Below the pieces are notes generated by a model that saw nothing but the letters and a program-made list of their open reading frames with translations, had not been told where the DNA came from and made no database searches. DNA of 36,874 nucleotides. Origin: Chloroflexota bacterium. Lineage in GTDB: Bacteria > Chloroflexota > UBA11872 > UBA12225 > JAJDUF01. This document shows positions 1-7,640 of the stretch, in pieces (positions within the stretch are counted from its first letter, which is position 1; the number at the start of each line of letters is the position of its first letter). The stretch is taken from the NCBI GenBank assembly GCA_022826725.1, contig JAJDUF010000003.1, forward strand, positions 1 to 36,874, read 5' to 3'. The translations under genes and the position numbers were made by a program.

Positions 1-102
1 CAGGTCGCTCATGGTGCGGCCTTCCGCCCGCATCACGGCGCGCACCTGGGCCGCCATGGCTGGCGGCAGGGAGAACGTGATGGTCTTGGTCGTCCGTTTC
101 AT
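1..102 (-). CDS. Ribbon-helix-helix DNA-binding protein, N-terminal part (runs off window)
   Basis: Only the first 34 codons are in the window; the gene continues beyond base 1. The start MKRTTKTITFSLPP followed by a helix (MAAQVRAVMRAEG) and RTMSDL is the usual beta-strand/helix/turn/helix pattern of the CopG/Arc ribbon-helix-helix fold. The ATG at 100-102 is preceded by a GGGAGC ribosome binding site. Such proteins are dimeric DNA binders, commonly antitoxins or small repressors. Without the C-terminus or a downstream partner I cannot say which. The fold call is fairly safe, the role is not. Confidence 0.75.
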   Translation of the reverse strand, partial: MKRTTKTITFSLPPAMAAQVRAVMRAEGRTMSDL

Positions 103-540
103 GGCCGCTCCCAATGCGACTTAGTCTTACATAACTATGCCACGTTCCCACGGTCCAGTCAAGCCGGCGCCGACCGGCACGTGACTGCATGGTCACCCCC
201 GCCTCCCAGGGTGCCGATCCCGCGCCGCCGGTGCAATGTCCTGCAAGGGAGGTCGTGCCTGCCCTCCGCTACAGGCCCCACCAGTCAGGGCGGCACCCAC
301 GGGGTAAAGGACGTATACGGCAATCTGCACTTGAGTCCGCCGCGGCCCAGGCGATACCGACTGATATGCACGGCTGCGAAGCAGTTACCGAAGTACGGAA
401 GTGATCGTAGTGAGTCGACTCGGATGCAGCCGGCGGGGCAGGCGGATCGGAAGCTTGTAGCTTCCTAAGCCCCACTCCCTGTCACGAGAAGGGTGGGCCT
501 GTCCATGGAAAATCCAGCCCCAGCACTCCCCTAATGCCCC
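103..540. other. Gene-free stretch between two minus-strand genes
   Basis: I see no convincing gene here; the open frames have biased composition and no recognisable protein. A perfect 7-bp hairpin with a 3-base loop lies at 449-465 (GGAAGCT / AGCTTCC), downstream of the stop of the SIR2-like gene. It could end that transcript, but no T-run follows it on the minus strand. The AT-rich part around 120-140 probably holds the promoter of the ribbon-helix-helix gene. Confidence 0.5.
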
Positions 541-1554
541 CTATTTATCGCTGACATACTCCTCGACGAAAGTGTCAAATGCATCTGGACTGCCTGCATA
601 GCAATCCTTGACGTCGTAATAAGAACCTAATTTCTCTGCGTAGCGTTGGCTGACCGTTCTGTCCACGTCGACTACAAAAAGTGATTTCTTACGGTTCATC
701 GCAGGCGCGTCGGTTCGTGTTCCCTCCCACAATAGAACGTGCATAGCTGCGTCAGTTTCTGGGAGTGAGTAGCCAATCACATATAGATTGTCCGCCTTCC
801 TTAAGGCGTTGTTCCTGGCTTGCCACCATAAGTTACGAATGCTCTCGTGGTTCAGGAGGGAAGACTTATCATATACTGGAGGTACTATAAAACGACGCTT
901 GTCGGCAATAAACTTTTGATGCTGAGGATTGTCGAACTGCTTATGTGAGAGACCGAATATTGGGTCGAAGTGTGTTTCGCTTGTTGACTTGAACCAAGCT
1001 GTAGAACCATGAAGCTTATATAGAGTGAAGGTATCTGGATAATCGGATCCAAGTACCGTTCCTCCATCTCGTGATAGGGCAGAGCTGATGGGTATCGGAT
1101 ATAGATCAGTGTAAAATAGCTTACGCTTGCCTCCGTTGACTGTTGTGTATTCCTTTGCGGCAGCGAGTCTTTCCACTAGCGTGTCGTAGTTCGTTGTCAA
1201 TATGTGACTTTGTTGAACGTGCCATTTCGAGACGAGCTTTATTCCGTTGGGGTTTAGTCCATGTTCCGCTCCCTCTCGTTCGCGCACTTGGAGAAGTTCT
1301 CCTATCCCGATTTCTAGCAGAGTCGTTACTCGTTGCTTACGTAACAGCTCAACGGTGTCATCATGTGGATTGGGTATTGCGTAGTACGAGAGCAGTGTTT
1401 CAACGTTTCCAGATGCGTATTCGTATGCCGCTCTGCTGAAACCGTCTGCCGTACCGATTAACGGTTCGAGGAACTCATAGAGTTCTTTCATCGTCGGCAT
1501 GGTCCTGCAGATTGCTTTAGAGAAACCTGCTCCTAGTAGAAACGCATCACTCAT
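541..1554 (-). CDS. SIR2-like domain protein, putative defence NADase
   Basis: A 337-residue protein with the SIR2-like (SIR2_2) pattern: a nucleotide-binding loop GAGFS at residues 8-12, TTNYD at 120-124 (Asn122 and the Asp match the catalytic NxD region), LHGS at 181-184 (His182 matches the catalytic His) and IGYSLPETD at about 260-268. Proteins of this type are usually NAD-consuming enzymes of anti-phage systems rather than deacylases. I start it at the ATG at 1552-1554 because the GAGFS strand then begins about 5 residues in, as usual, and GGGAG lies upstream; a start at 1626 adds 24 unremarkable residues. It is visibly richer in A+T than the module at 4.8-11.8 kb, which suggests a separate origin. 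It lies 97 bases downstream of the zinc-ribbon gene on the same strand. No second effector domain is present, so the partner or trigger is unknown. Confidence 0.8.
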   Translation of the reverse strand: MSDAFLLGAGFSKAICRTMPTMKELYEFLEPLIGTADGFSRAAYEYASGNVETLLSYYAIPNPHDDTVELLRKQRVTTLLEIGIGELLQVREREGAEHGLNPNGIKLVSKWHVQQSHILTTNYDTLVERLAAAKEYTTVNGGKRKLFYTDLYPIPISSALSRDGGTVLGSDYPDTFTLYKLHGSTAWFKSTSETHFDPIFGLSHKQFDNPQHQKFIADKRRFIVPPVYDKSSLLNHESIRNLWWQARNNALRKADNLYVIGYSLPETDAAMHVLLWEGTRTDAPAMNRKKSLFVVDVDRTVSQRYAEKLGSYYDVKDCYAGSPDAFDTFVEEYVSDK

Positions 1555-1651
1555 ACCGATGTAGTCTCCCGTTTGCCAGGAAATACGTAACCAGTGGGAA
1601 TTACATACGATGATGCCCATGTCCACTAGGGGCGCCGGCCGCGCCAGCCTG

Positions 1652-1987
1652 CTAACCGAGGCGGAGCTGTTCGTTCTCGGTGCGCAACCGGTCCCCCTCG
1701 GCTACCAAGTCATCCCGCAGGCGGTACGTTTCGCGCAAGGCGCGGCTCAGGGCCGCGACCGGGTCTATACCACGTTCCTCTTCCGACAACGGATAGCTCT
1801 GCTGGCCCGTCCCACATTCGGGACACTGCCGGTCCGTTAGTGACCCATGTGGCGTCCGGTGCATGGCTCTACACCGGAGACAATACATCAGATATGCATC
1901 CGTAGCTATCGCATAGCCCCGGTTCCCAATAGGTTCGATGGTCACTTGGTCATTCCGGTTCAAGTAGCCCGGCTCGGTTTCCCACAT
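1652..1987 (-). CDS. Small zinc-ribbon protein with C-terminal coiled coil
   Basis: A 111-residue protein. Two Cys pairs, CLRC at about residues 37-40 and CPEC about 20 residues later, form a zinc ribbon. The C-terminal ~40 residues (ALRETYRLRDDLVAEGDRLR and onward) are a heptad-like coiled coil. The start is fixed by a near-perfect AGGAGG seven bases before the ATG at 1985-1987; the open frame extends further upstream but has no ribosome binding site. It precedes the SIR2-like gene on the same strand and may be cotranscribed with it. I do not recognise a named family. A nucleic-acid-binding or adaptor role is only a guess from the zinc ribbon. Confidence 0.65.
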   Translation of the reverse strand: MWETEPGYLNRNDQVTIEPIGNRGYAIATDAYLMYCLRCRAMHRTPHGSLTDRQCPECGTGQQSYPLSEEERGIDPVAALSRALRETYRLRDDLVAEGDRLRTENEQLRLG

Positions 1988-2193
1988 TCTAGTGCCTCCT
2001 GCTTGGTGTGCCATCACCAGTATACCGCCGCCGCCACGCGGCACTGCCGCTAGGTCACGTGACCACTTCCGTTGCCTCGCTTTCCTGCTGATGGCTCGGG
2101 TCTTAGTGATACATAGGATTACGTGACAATGATGATGAATGTGGATTATGATACCCATAGACGACGCGGGATGAGCAAAGGACGGACGCTGCT

Positions 2194-2612
2194 ATGACCA
2201 AGAAGGGGCCGGGGAAGGCTGACCGACGCGGCATCTCCCTCATGGAGATCATGGACATGTTTCCCGACAAGGAGACCGCCGAACGCTGGTTTATCGAGAC
2301 GCGCTGGCCAGACGGTCCGCATTGACCGCACTGCGGCTCGACCAACGTCCAGTCCGGCGGCAAGCATCCCACGATGCCCTTCCGGTGCCGCACCTGCCGC
2401 AAGCGCTTTAGCGTCCGCACCGGCACCGCGACGGCCGACTCCAACCTCAATTACCGCGTCTGGGCCATTGCCATCTACCTGCTCACTACCAAACTAAAGG
2501 GCATCTCCAGCATGAAGCTCCACCGGGGCCTCAAGATCACCCAGAAGTCCGCCTGGCATCTGGCGCACCAGCTCCGGCAAGCCTGGGCCGTCGAGCAGGG
2601 CAAGTTTGACGG
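2194..2612 (+). pseudogene. IS1595-family transposase remnant (internal stop, 3' truncated)
   Basis: The translation from 2194 matches the N-terminal half of IS1595-type transposases: MEIMDMFPDKETAERWF, a zinc ribbon region (PHCGS then CRTCRKRFSVRTGT), and YLLTTKLKGISSMKLHRGL with ITQKSAWHLAHQLRQAW. A TGA at 2323-2325 replaces the first Cys codon of the CPHC knuckle. Similarity stops at FDGP (about 2612), just before the first catalytic acid of the DDE domain. The element is dead: one nonsense codon, no catalytic core and no recognisable right end. After the breakpoint the sequence passes into a leucine-rich-repeat remnant. Confidence 0.85.
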
Positions 2613-2701
2613 GCCACACTCGTTTGTCGAACTGCTTTACCTACGCGACTGTATCCAAATCAACTCTTCACGAGCACCTAACTGTTGCTTGTCGATTGTG
2701 T

Positions 2702-2999
2702 CCAAAGAGTGAAAGTTCTTGATTTCGTCAAGTCTGGTGGGGGTGCTGCCAGCGGCGTTGGGCCACTTGACACCCTCAAGGTGTTGAAGCTTGCCAACAA
2801 CAACCCCACCGGCCCCCTGCCGGCGGCACTGGGAAACCTGACTAGGCTCAAGGTACTGGACCTCTCCAATAATGACCTGACGGGGTCGCTGCCGGCAGAG
2901 GTAGGCAACCTGACCAATCTTGAGGTGCTGGAGAAGTCCAGCACCTTCAACCTGAGCGGACCACTGTCGCAGAGTCTGACGGGGCTGAGCGGAACGCCC
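2702..2999 (+). pseudogene. Plant-type leucine-rich-repeat protein fragment, frameshifted
   Basis: Three to four 24-residue repeats of the plant-like LRR type are visible: LKVLKLANNNPTGPLPAALG, LKVLDLSNNDLTGSLPAEVG, and a decayed last one with NLSGPLSQSLTGL. The first repeat reads correctly only if the frame changes: LVGVLPAALGHLT is in the +1 frame at about 2734-2770, flanked by in-frame VKVLDF and LKVLKL. Two small indels are therefore present. There is no start region, signal peptide or convincing C-terminus. It is a fragment of a larger bacterial LRR protein left beside a dead insertion sequence. Confidence 0.75.
2711..2742 (+). repeat. Copy A of a 32-base hairpin-containing repeat
   Basis: This stretch matches 31027-31058 at 26 of 32 positions. 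It contains a perfect stem CTTGA / TCAAG with a TTTCG loop; the other copy has CTGGA / TCCAG, so the middle base pair changed on both sides. It lies in the first repeat of the LRR remnant. It may be a decayed attachment site or a small structured repeat, or the match may be chance through shared coding (KVLDFV reads in both). Confidence 0.4.
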
Positions 3000-3340
3000 T
3001 ATAGGGGAGGGCACGCGCGACCCCCCTCAAAAGGCCTGGTCAGCGCGGGGGTATCCCCGCTGTAATGGACGTGTACAGGAATCGGTACTGGGGACCCCTT
3101 GGCCGCGTGGTGGGTCAGAGACCCCCGCTACCAGAGAGGAAATGGGGGCACCGGTGGGTCAAGTGGCTCCATTCCAGCAAGCACCTGGGTAGGAGGGCTG
3201 GTTCCAAGGCGGGGGCTACGTGCTTCCCTGGGAGCGGCCAACGGTGGCCACGACGCGGCCGGGGGCTGGTGGCCAACCGTCCCAGAGAAGCGCGGCCCTA
3301 CAGGATCGCGGCCGGTGCGTAGATGAGCGGGGAGCGCAGC
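3000..3340. other. Gene-free stretch with a GC hairpin
   Basis: No supported gene. A perfect 6-bp hairpin with a GTAT loop is at 3045-3060 (GCGGGG / CCCCGC), just past the LRR remnant, without a T-run. The rest is GC-rich and presumably contains the promoter for the gene at 3341. Confidence 0.45.
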
Positions 3341-4123
3341 ATGGGGACACCGCCCCCCAGTCTGGAGCGTGTGCAGGAAGTGCGGCTGCTGGTGCTGCTG
3401 CACGACCTGGTGCGGCAAGAGGGGCGGACGGGAGCCGCCGCCGTGTTGGGCGTTCACCGCAAGACGGTGGCGGCAGCGGTGAACAGCGGCCGGTTGTCGC
3501 GGCGGATGCAGGACGCCCTGGAGCGGCACCTGCTGGCGGAGCAGGCCGCCGCCGCTCCGACCGCAAGCGTGGCGGAGGCCCGTCGCCAGTGGGAGCAGCA
3601 CTTGGAGGGGGTGCTGCGGCACCAACGCGAGGAACTCTTGGCGGCCATCAGCGCGCAGGGCCAGCACCTGCGGGACGAAGCTGCACAGCGCGCCCTAGGC
3701 ATGGAGGAACGGTTAGCGACGCTGGAGTCCCACCGGCAGGAGGGCGGTGGGGCGACACCGCGGGGGCAGCACACGCAGGACGGGCAGCAGGTCGTCACCG
3801 CGGAACCGGCACCGGGGGAAGCAGCGGCATTTGGCGGGGCGGCCCCACTCATTGTCCAGTGGCGGCAGGCACGGGAGGCGCGCGCCGGGGCGACAGACCA
3901 CCTGACCGCTGTGCGCGCGGAGGCGCGGCTGCGGGAGTTGGAACTGGCCCTGATCGGGGCCTACCACCTGACGCTGCCGCCGGCGACGTATCCCTGGGAC
4001 GCCCTCACCCGGCGGCACGAGGTGGACTGGCGCCGGCGGACCCTGGCGCGCGTGCGCGGCGAGCGCCGCCGGGCGGTGTGGCGGCACCGGCTGCGCCGGG
4101 TGCTCACGTTGGGCTGGTGGTGA
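3341..4123 (+). CDS. Putative HTH / coiled-coil protein of the element
   Basis: A 260-residue protein starting MGTPPPSLERVQEVRLLVLL. Residues ~11-60 look like a helix-turn-helix (an opening helix, then TGAAAVLGVHRKTVAAAVNSG with the spacing of a recognition helix, then SRRMQDALERHLL). Residues ~75-140 are highly charged and helical, probably a coiled coil. The C-terminus is strongly basic (RRRTLARVRGERRRAVWRHR). I chose the ATG at 3341 because GGGGAG lies six bases before it; the in-frame ATG at 3323 has no such site. It stands at the head of the replication/recombination module and could be its regulator or a DNA-binding accessory factor. No family name can be given. Confidence 0.6.
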   Translation: MGTPPPSLERVQEVRLLVLLHDLVRQEGRTGAAAVLGVHRKTVAAAVNSGRLSRRMQDALERHLLAEQAAAAPTASVAEARRQWEQHLEGVLRHQREELLAAISAQGQHLRDEAAQRALGMEERLATLESHRQEGGGATPRGQHTQDGQQVVTAEPAPGEAAAFGGAAPLIVQWRQAREARAGATDHLTAVRAEARLRELELALIGAYHLTLPPATYPWDALTRRHEVDWRRRTLARVRGERRRAVWRHRLRRVLTLGWW

Positions 4124-4814
4124 GCGGCACCGCCGCCGGATGATTGCCCTATGCGCGCAAGCACTTGGCGGGCGACGGCCGAAATTCCTTGTCACCGGTG
4201 CGCGGGAGCCGGAATACTGAGCGTATTGTCAGGCTTTGCCAGGTCTTCCCGCCTTAGAAACCTGGGGGTCCAGCCCTGTACCCGGGCGAGACCGAACGGA
4301 TCGAGCCTTGCTCTCCTGACGGTCCCCATGAGGGCACCGCTGCTGTGACGCAGGGAGTTATCCCATCGCCAGCAGCCCCGTCCAGCGGGTGACGTGCCAC
4401 CGGCACGGCGCTCCTGGGACACCATGGTTGGCGTGCGTCCCGCGCGCTGACCACCCGTTGCCGCCGGCCGCCGGTCTCGGACCGCACCACGACGCCGGGT
4501 GCCCATTTCCCAGCGTGCTCCCGGCGGTGCCGCTCACAATCCCCAAGCTCGGTGCAGTATCCACGGCCCGGCACCGTGGCACACCGTCTCCACTCCCCCA
4601 CCACGACCTTGGTCGCACGGCAGCCACCCCGCTCGTGCGTTGGCCGGGGTTCCCCCACCCACCGCGTCCCACGGCAAGGCATCCGACCGGGGGTAGCGCG
4701 GGCCCCGCACCAGCCGATCCCCAAGGAGCACCCGTGCGCCGGATAACAGCACGGGCCAGCAGAAAGGAGGCAGCGCATGGACAGCAGCAGGCAAGGACAC
4801 AAAGGAGGTGCAAG
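4124..4814. other. GC-rich leader region ahead of the primase
   Basis: About 690 bases without a convincing protein gene; open frames here are composition artefacts. It contains small inverted repeats such as CGTGCC-ACC-GGCACG near 4394-4408. Its position before the primase would suit a promoter or replication origin, but I see no iterons, no AT-rich unwinding tract and no DnaA-box cluster. A tiny ORF lies at its 3' end (next entry). Confidence 0.4.
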
Positions 4815-4824
4815 ATGGTGGTAG
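4777..4824 (+). CDS. Possible 15-codon leader peptide overlapping the primase start
   Basis: An ATG at 4777 is preceded by AAAGGAGG and opens a frame of 15 codons (MDSSRQGHKGGARWW) ending at 4824. It contains the primase ribosome binding site and overlaps the primase start by ten bases. Such an overlap could couple translation of the two frames. It may equally be a chance frame in a ribosome-binding-site-rich leader. Confidence 0.25.
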   Translation: MDSSRQGHKGGARWW

Positions 4825-5873
4825 CCCAGCAATTCGTAGACCTAGCGGCGCTCAAGCAGCGGCACCCGTTGGCCGAGGTGGTGACGGCCGCCGGGGTGCA
4901 ACTGCGCGGACAGGGCCGGGTGCGCCAAGGCCTCTGCCCCTTCCACGATGAGACCGCCGGTAGCTTCACCGTGTACGGCGACACCGCCCGCTTCCATTGC
5001 TTCGGCTGTGGCGCCAGCGGTGACGTGCTGGACTTCGTGCAGCGCGTGGAAGGGCTGACCCTGCCCCAGGCCATCCGGCGTCTGGACAGTGGCGCCGGCC
5101 TGGCCGCCCCCGCGCGCGGGCGGTCCCCGGCCCTGGCCACCCGCAGTCGGCCTCCCACCACCGCCGTGCCCCGGCGCGACCCGGCCCTGCTGACGGCGGC
5201 GGCGCGCTGTTACCACCGGGCGCTATGGCGGCATCCCCAAGGGCGCGCGTACCTGGCCACGCGCGGTATCAGCACGGCAACGGCCAAGCGGCTGGGGCTG
5301 GGCTATGCCCCAGGACGCGGGCTGCGTCGGGACCTGGCGGCGGCCGGCTTCGACGGGGCGCAGCTGCGCGCGTCAGGGCTGTTCGTCGCGCGGGGCGCCG
5401 AGCGGTTCGCCGGCATGGTGGTGGTGCCGGCAGTGCGCGACCGCCAGGTGCAGTGGTTGGCGGGCCGGGCGATTGCGTCGGAACGCACCCCCCGCTTCCA
5501 GACGCTCCCCGGCCCGAAGCCGCTGCTAGGGCTGGGCCGCCTGGGCCCGGCGCCGCGGTGGGTGGTGCTCACCGAGGGCCTGTTCGACTGGCTGACCCTG
5601 GTGGAGTGGGGCCTGCCGGCGGCCGCCGTGCTGGGCACCCAGGGCCTCGACCGGGTCGCCGCCGCCCTACAGTCCTGTCCCCGCGTGGTGCTGGCCTTCG
5701 ACGCCGACGACGCCGGCCGCGCGGCCGCGACGCAACTGACCGAATTGCTGGGACGGCGGGCCATCACCATCACCCTGCCGCCAGGGATCAGCGATGTGGC
5801 CGACCTCGCCACCCGGCCGGATGGTCGCGCGGTGTTCCGGCGCCTGGTAGCCACCGCACAACGGCCGCGGTAG
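4815..5873 (+). CDS. DnaG-type primase: CHC2 zinc finger plus TOPRIM
   Basis: A 352-residue primase-like protein. The N-terminal zinc finger is Cys41, His44, Cys62, Cys65 (CPFHDE and FHCFGCGASGDVLDF), the DnaG CHC2 type. The TOPRIM part has its glutamate in VVLTEGLFDWLTL at about 250 and the DxD motif in VVLAFDADDAGRAA at about 296. It ends soon after ISDVADLA and lacks the DnaB-interacting C-terminal domain of chromosomal DnaG (normally ~600 residues), as in plasmid and phage primases. AAAGGAGGTG at 4801-4810 fixes the start at 4815. It would lay RNA primers for replication of the element or restart forks. A hairpin starts at its stop codon (5873-5892). Confidence 0.88.
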   Translation: MVVAQQFVDLAALKQRHPLAEVVTAAGVQLRGQGRVRQGLCPFHDETAGSFTVYGDTARFHCFGCGASGDVLDFVQRVEGLTLPQAIRRLDSGAGLAAPARGRSPALATRSRPPTTAVPRRDPALLTAAARCYHRALWRHPQGRAYLATRGISTATAKRLGLGYAPGRGLRRDLAAAGFDGAQLRASGLFVARGAERFAGMVVVPAVRDRQVQWLAGRAIASERTPRFQTLPGPKPLLGLGRLGPAPRWVVLTEGLFDWLTLVEWGLPAAAVLGTQGLDRVAAALQSCPRVVLAFDADDAGRAAATQLTELLGRRAITITLPPGISDVADLATRPDGRAVFRRLVATAQRPR

Positions 5874-6233
5874 CCGGCGATCCCCCGCCGGCCCCCAGCA
5901 GCGCCGCAGCGCGCGGCACCACCTCACCGGGACCCTCCCCAGAGCCGACTTGGTCGCCACCCCGGCGAGCCACGAACGCGCCCCCTCGTTGCCCCGCACC
6001 GCCGCGCACGGCGGACGCTCCCGCGTCCCACACCCGCGCGCACCGGCTCCCCCAGCCGGTTCCTACCCCCCCGCCCCATGATCGCGCGACCCGGCTCCCC
6101 CCGGCCGGCGGCCCGCTTTCCCTCCGTACCGCCGCGCGCGACCCCCACTCCAAGCGGGGGTGGCCCAGCCCCGGGCCGCCCCCGCCGTCTACGCAACAGC
6201 CCAGTTCAGACAACACAGAGAAAGGAGTGCCTC
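5874..6233. other. Gene-free spacer between primase and Rad52-like gene
   Basis: No supported gene. It opens with a perfect 7-bp hairpin at 5873-5892 (GCCGGCG / CGCCGGC) and carries a second long hairpin at 6154-6185 (separate entry). The final bases hold the GAAAGGAG ribosome binding site of the next gene. The frames that stay open here do so because of the extreme GC content. Confidence 0.5.
6154..6185 (+). terminator. 13-bp GC hairpin upstream of the Rad52-like gene
   Basis: The arms 6154-6166 (GCGGGGGTGGCCC) and 6173-6185 (GGGCCGCCCCCGC) pair over 13 positions with one G-T wobble around a 6-base loop. There is no T-run after it, so it may be a factor-assisted terminator, an RNA-processing site or an attenuator. 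Similar hairpins separate every transcription unit of this module. Confidence 0.5.
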
Positions 6234-6977
6234 ATGCCCAACGCAACGCACAGCCACGAACGCAGCAACGGTGTCCCCACCGCGCCTGCCGACCTGGCGC
6301 CCCTGGCACCCACCGCCGACCAGGGAGCCGGTCTCGCCCCCGCCGTCACGCAGCAACTGGACGCACCCCTGGACCCCAGCCTCGTCGCGCAACGGAAGGG
6401 CCGCGCCGGGCACACTTTCCCCTATCTCTCCGGGCGGGTCGCCATTCAGCAGGCCAACCGCCTGCTCGGCTTCGGTGGCTGGGGCTACGACCTCGTGGGC
6501 GAGGTCACCTCGCGGGAGCTCACCACCCGCGACGCCGAAACCGGCGCCGTCGAGCACGCCACGGCCTACACCGCCACCGTCCGGCTCACCGTGCCGGGCG
6601 CACCGCCGCGCACCGACGTGGGCTTCCAGGTGGTCGCGGAGGAAAGCGCCCAGGGCCACGAGACGGCCTACAAGGGTGCCGTGACCGACGCCCTCAAGCG
6701 GGCGCTGCGCACCCTCGGGGCGCAGTTCGGCAATGACCTCGGCGGGAACGGTGGCACCGGTGCGGCCGACACCTGGGCCGCGTCGCTACGCCAGACGCTG
6801 CTGGCCCTGGGGGCCCAGCAGGGCTTCGACGCCGCGCAGGTCCGCACGGCCGTGCGCCAACGGTTGGGCCAGGACCTGGACGCCGTGCCCGCCGCCAAGT
6901 TGCTGCCCCTGGTCGCAGCTGCCGCTCAGAAAGTGCCGCCGGCCAGCCCGGCTGAAGGGAGGGAGCCAGCGAGTTGA
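6234..6977 (+). CDS. Rad52/Rad22-family single-strand annealing protein
   Basis: A 247-residue protein. Residues ~60-175 have the Rad52/Rad22 core: FPYLSGRVAIQQANRLLGFG, GGWGYDLVG, and AYKGAVTDALKRALRTLG with AQFGNDLG at about 145-170. The N-terminal 50 residues are Pro/Ala-rich and probably disordered; the C-terminus is a short helical tail. Family members bind single-stranded DNA and anneal complementary strands. Bacterial copies mostly come from phages and mobile elements, where they serve recombination-dependent replication. AAAGGAG before the ATG at 6234 sets the start; a longer frame upstream is a composition effect. It sits between primase and RadC-like genes and has its own terminator at 7014. 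Confidence 0.88.
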   Translation: MPNATHSHERSNGVPTAPADLAPLAPTADQGAGLAPAVTQQLDAPLDPSLVAQRKGRAGHTFPYLSGRVAIQQANRLLGFGGWGYDLVGEVTSRELTTRDAETGAVEHATAYTATVRLTVPGAPPRTDVGFQVVAEESAQGHETAYKGAVTDALKRALRTLGAQFGNDLGGNGGTGAADTWAASLRQTLLALGAQQGFDAAQVRTAVRQRLGQDLDAVPAAKLLPLVAAAAQKVPPASPAEGREPAS

Positions 6978-7013
6978 ATAGCGCCCAGCGGATCGTTATC
7001 CGGGTCCACTCAC

Positions 7014-7055
7014 GGGGCCGCCTCCCACTGCCGGGGGCGGTCCCGCTCTTGTTTC
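7014..7055 (+). terminator. Intrinsic terminator after the Rad52-like gene
   Basis: The arms 7014-7025 (GGGGCCGCCTCC) and 7033-7044 (GGGGGCGGTCCC) pair over 12 positions, two of them G-T, around a 7-base loop. A T-rich stretch follows (GCTCTTGTTTCCC). It lies 36 bases after the stop codon, as expected of a Rho-independent terminator. Confidence 0.7.
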
Positions 7056-7083
7056 CCACCACAGCGTTTGAAAGGAGCGTGCG

Positions 7084-7638
7084 ATGACGACCACCACCAC
7101 CTACGAACCACCCACCGCCTCCCTGCTGGCGGCCCTGCGCCACAACCTGCAGGTGTTGGGCGAACTGGCTCTGCGCTACGAGGTTGACACCCAGCCGCCC
7201 GGGACCCCCGCCGAGTGCCCCGCCATCACCGGCCCCGCCGACGTGCAGCAGTTGGTGGGACCGGAACTGGCCCCACTGGTGCAGGAGCAGTTGCGTGTGC
7301 TGCTGCTCAACACCAAGCACCGCGTCATCGGCCAGCGCGTGATCTACCAGGGCACCGTCGACGCGGCGCGCATCCGCGCCGCCGAGGTGTTCCGCCCGGC
7401 CATCATCGCGGCCGCCCCCGGCCTCATCGTGGTCCACAACCATCCCTCCGGCGATCCCACGCCCAGTCCCGCGGATGTCGCCGTCACCAAGGAGCTGGCC
7501 GCGGCCGCGCAGCTCCTGGATATCGAGTTGCTCGACCACATCGTGATCGGTGGCGACCGCGCCGTGAGTTTGCGCGAGCAGGGCCTGCTGCCCAGCGCCG
7601 GCCCGTGCGGTGCCCAGCCACCAACGAAAGGAGCATGA
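7084..7638 (+). CDS. RadC-like JAB/MPN-domain protein
   Basis: A 184-residue protein whose C-terminal two thirds is the RadC/JAB domain. The metal-binding motif HNHPSGDPTPSPAD is at residues 118-131 (His118, His120, Asp131) with an upstream glutamate in QEQLRVLLLN near 69, and the family's LLDHIVIG follows at 149-156. The usual helix-hairpin-helix N-terminus of chromosomal RadC is absent, as in plasmid and phage RadC-like proteins. The true activity of the family is unsettled despite the DNA-repair name. GAAAGGAG precedes the ATG at 7084. The stop overlaps the ribosome binding region of the next gene (start 7641), so these two are cotranscribed and probably translationally coupled. Confidence 0.87.
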   Translation: MTTTTTYEPPTASLLAALRHNLQVLGELALRYEVDTQPPGTPAECPAITGPADVQQLVGPELAPLVQEQLRVLLLNTKHRVIGQRVIYQGTVDAARIRAAEVFRPAIIAAAPGLIVVHNHPSGDPTPSPADVAVTKELAAAAQLLDIELLDHIVIGGDRAVSLREQGLLPSAGPCGAQPPTKGA

Positions 7639-7640
7639 CC

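Noticed and set aside
2323..2325. In-frame TGA at a zinc-knuckle Cys codon of the transposase, as possible selenocysteine or recoded codon
   Set aside because: The gene is also truncated before its catalytic domain, other genes here use TGA as a normal stop, and no SECIS-like hairpin follows. A simple nonsense mutation explains it.
3220..4143. A 307-codon alternative frame over the HTH/coiled-coil gene
   Set aside because: Composition is Gly/Ala/Arg repeats without a fold. The frame from 3341 has a ribosome binding site and a sensible HTH.
4124..4814. Replication origin with iterons
   Set aside because: I found no tandem repeats, DnaA-box cluster or AT-rich tract; the region is uniformly GC-rich.
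5225..6736. A long plus-strand frame spanning the primase end, the spacer and the Rad52-like gene
   Set aside because: Its product is Arg/Pro/Gly-rich low-complexity sequence in the shifted frame of two well-supported genes.
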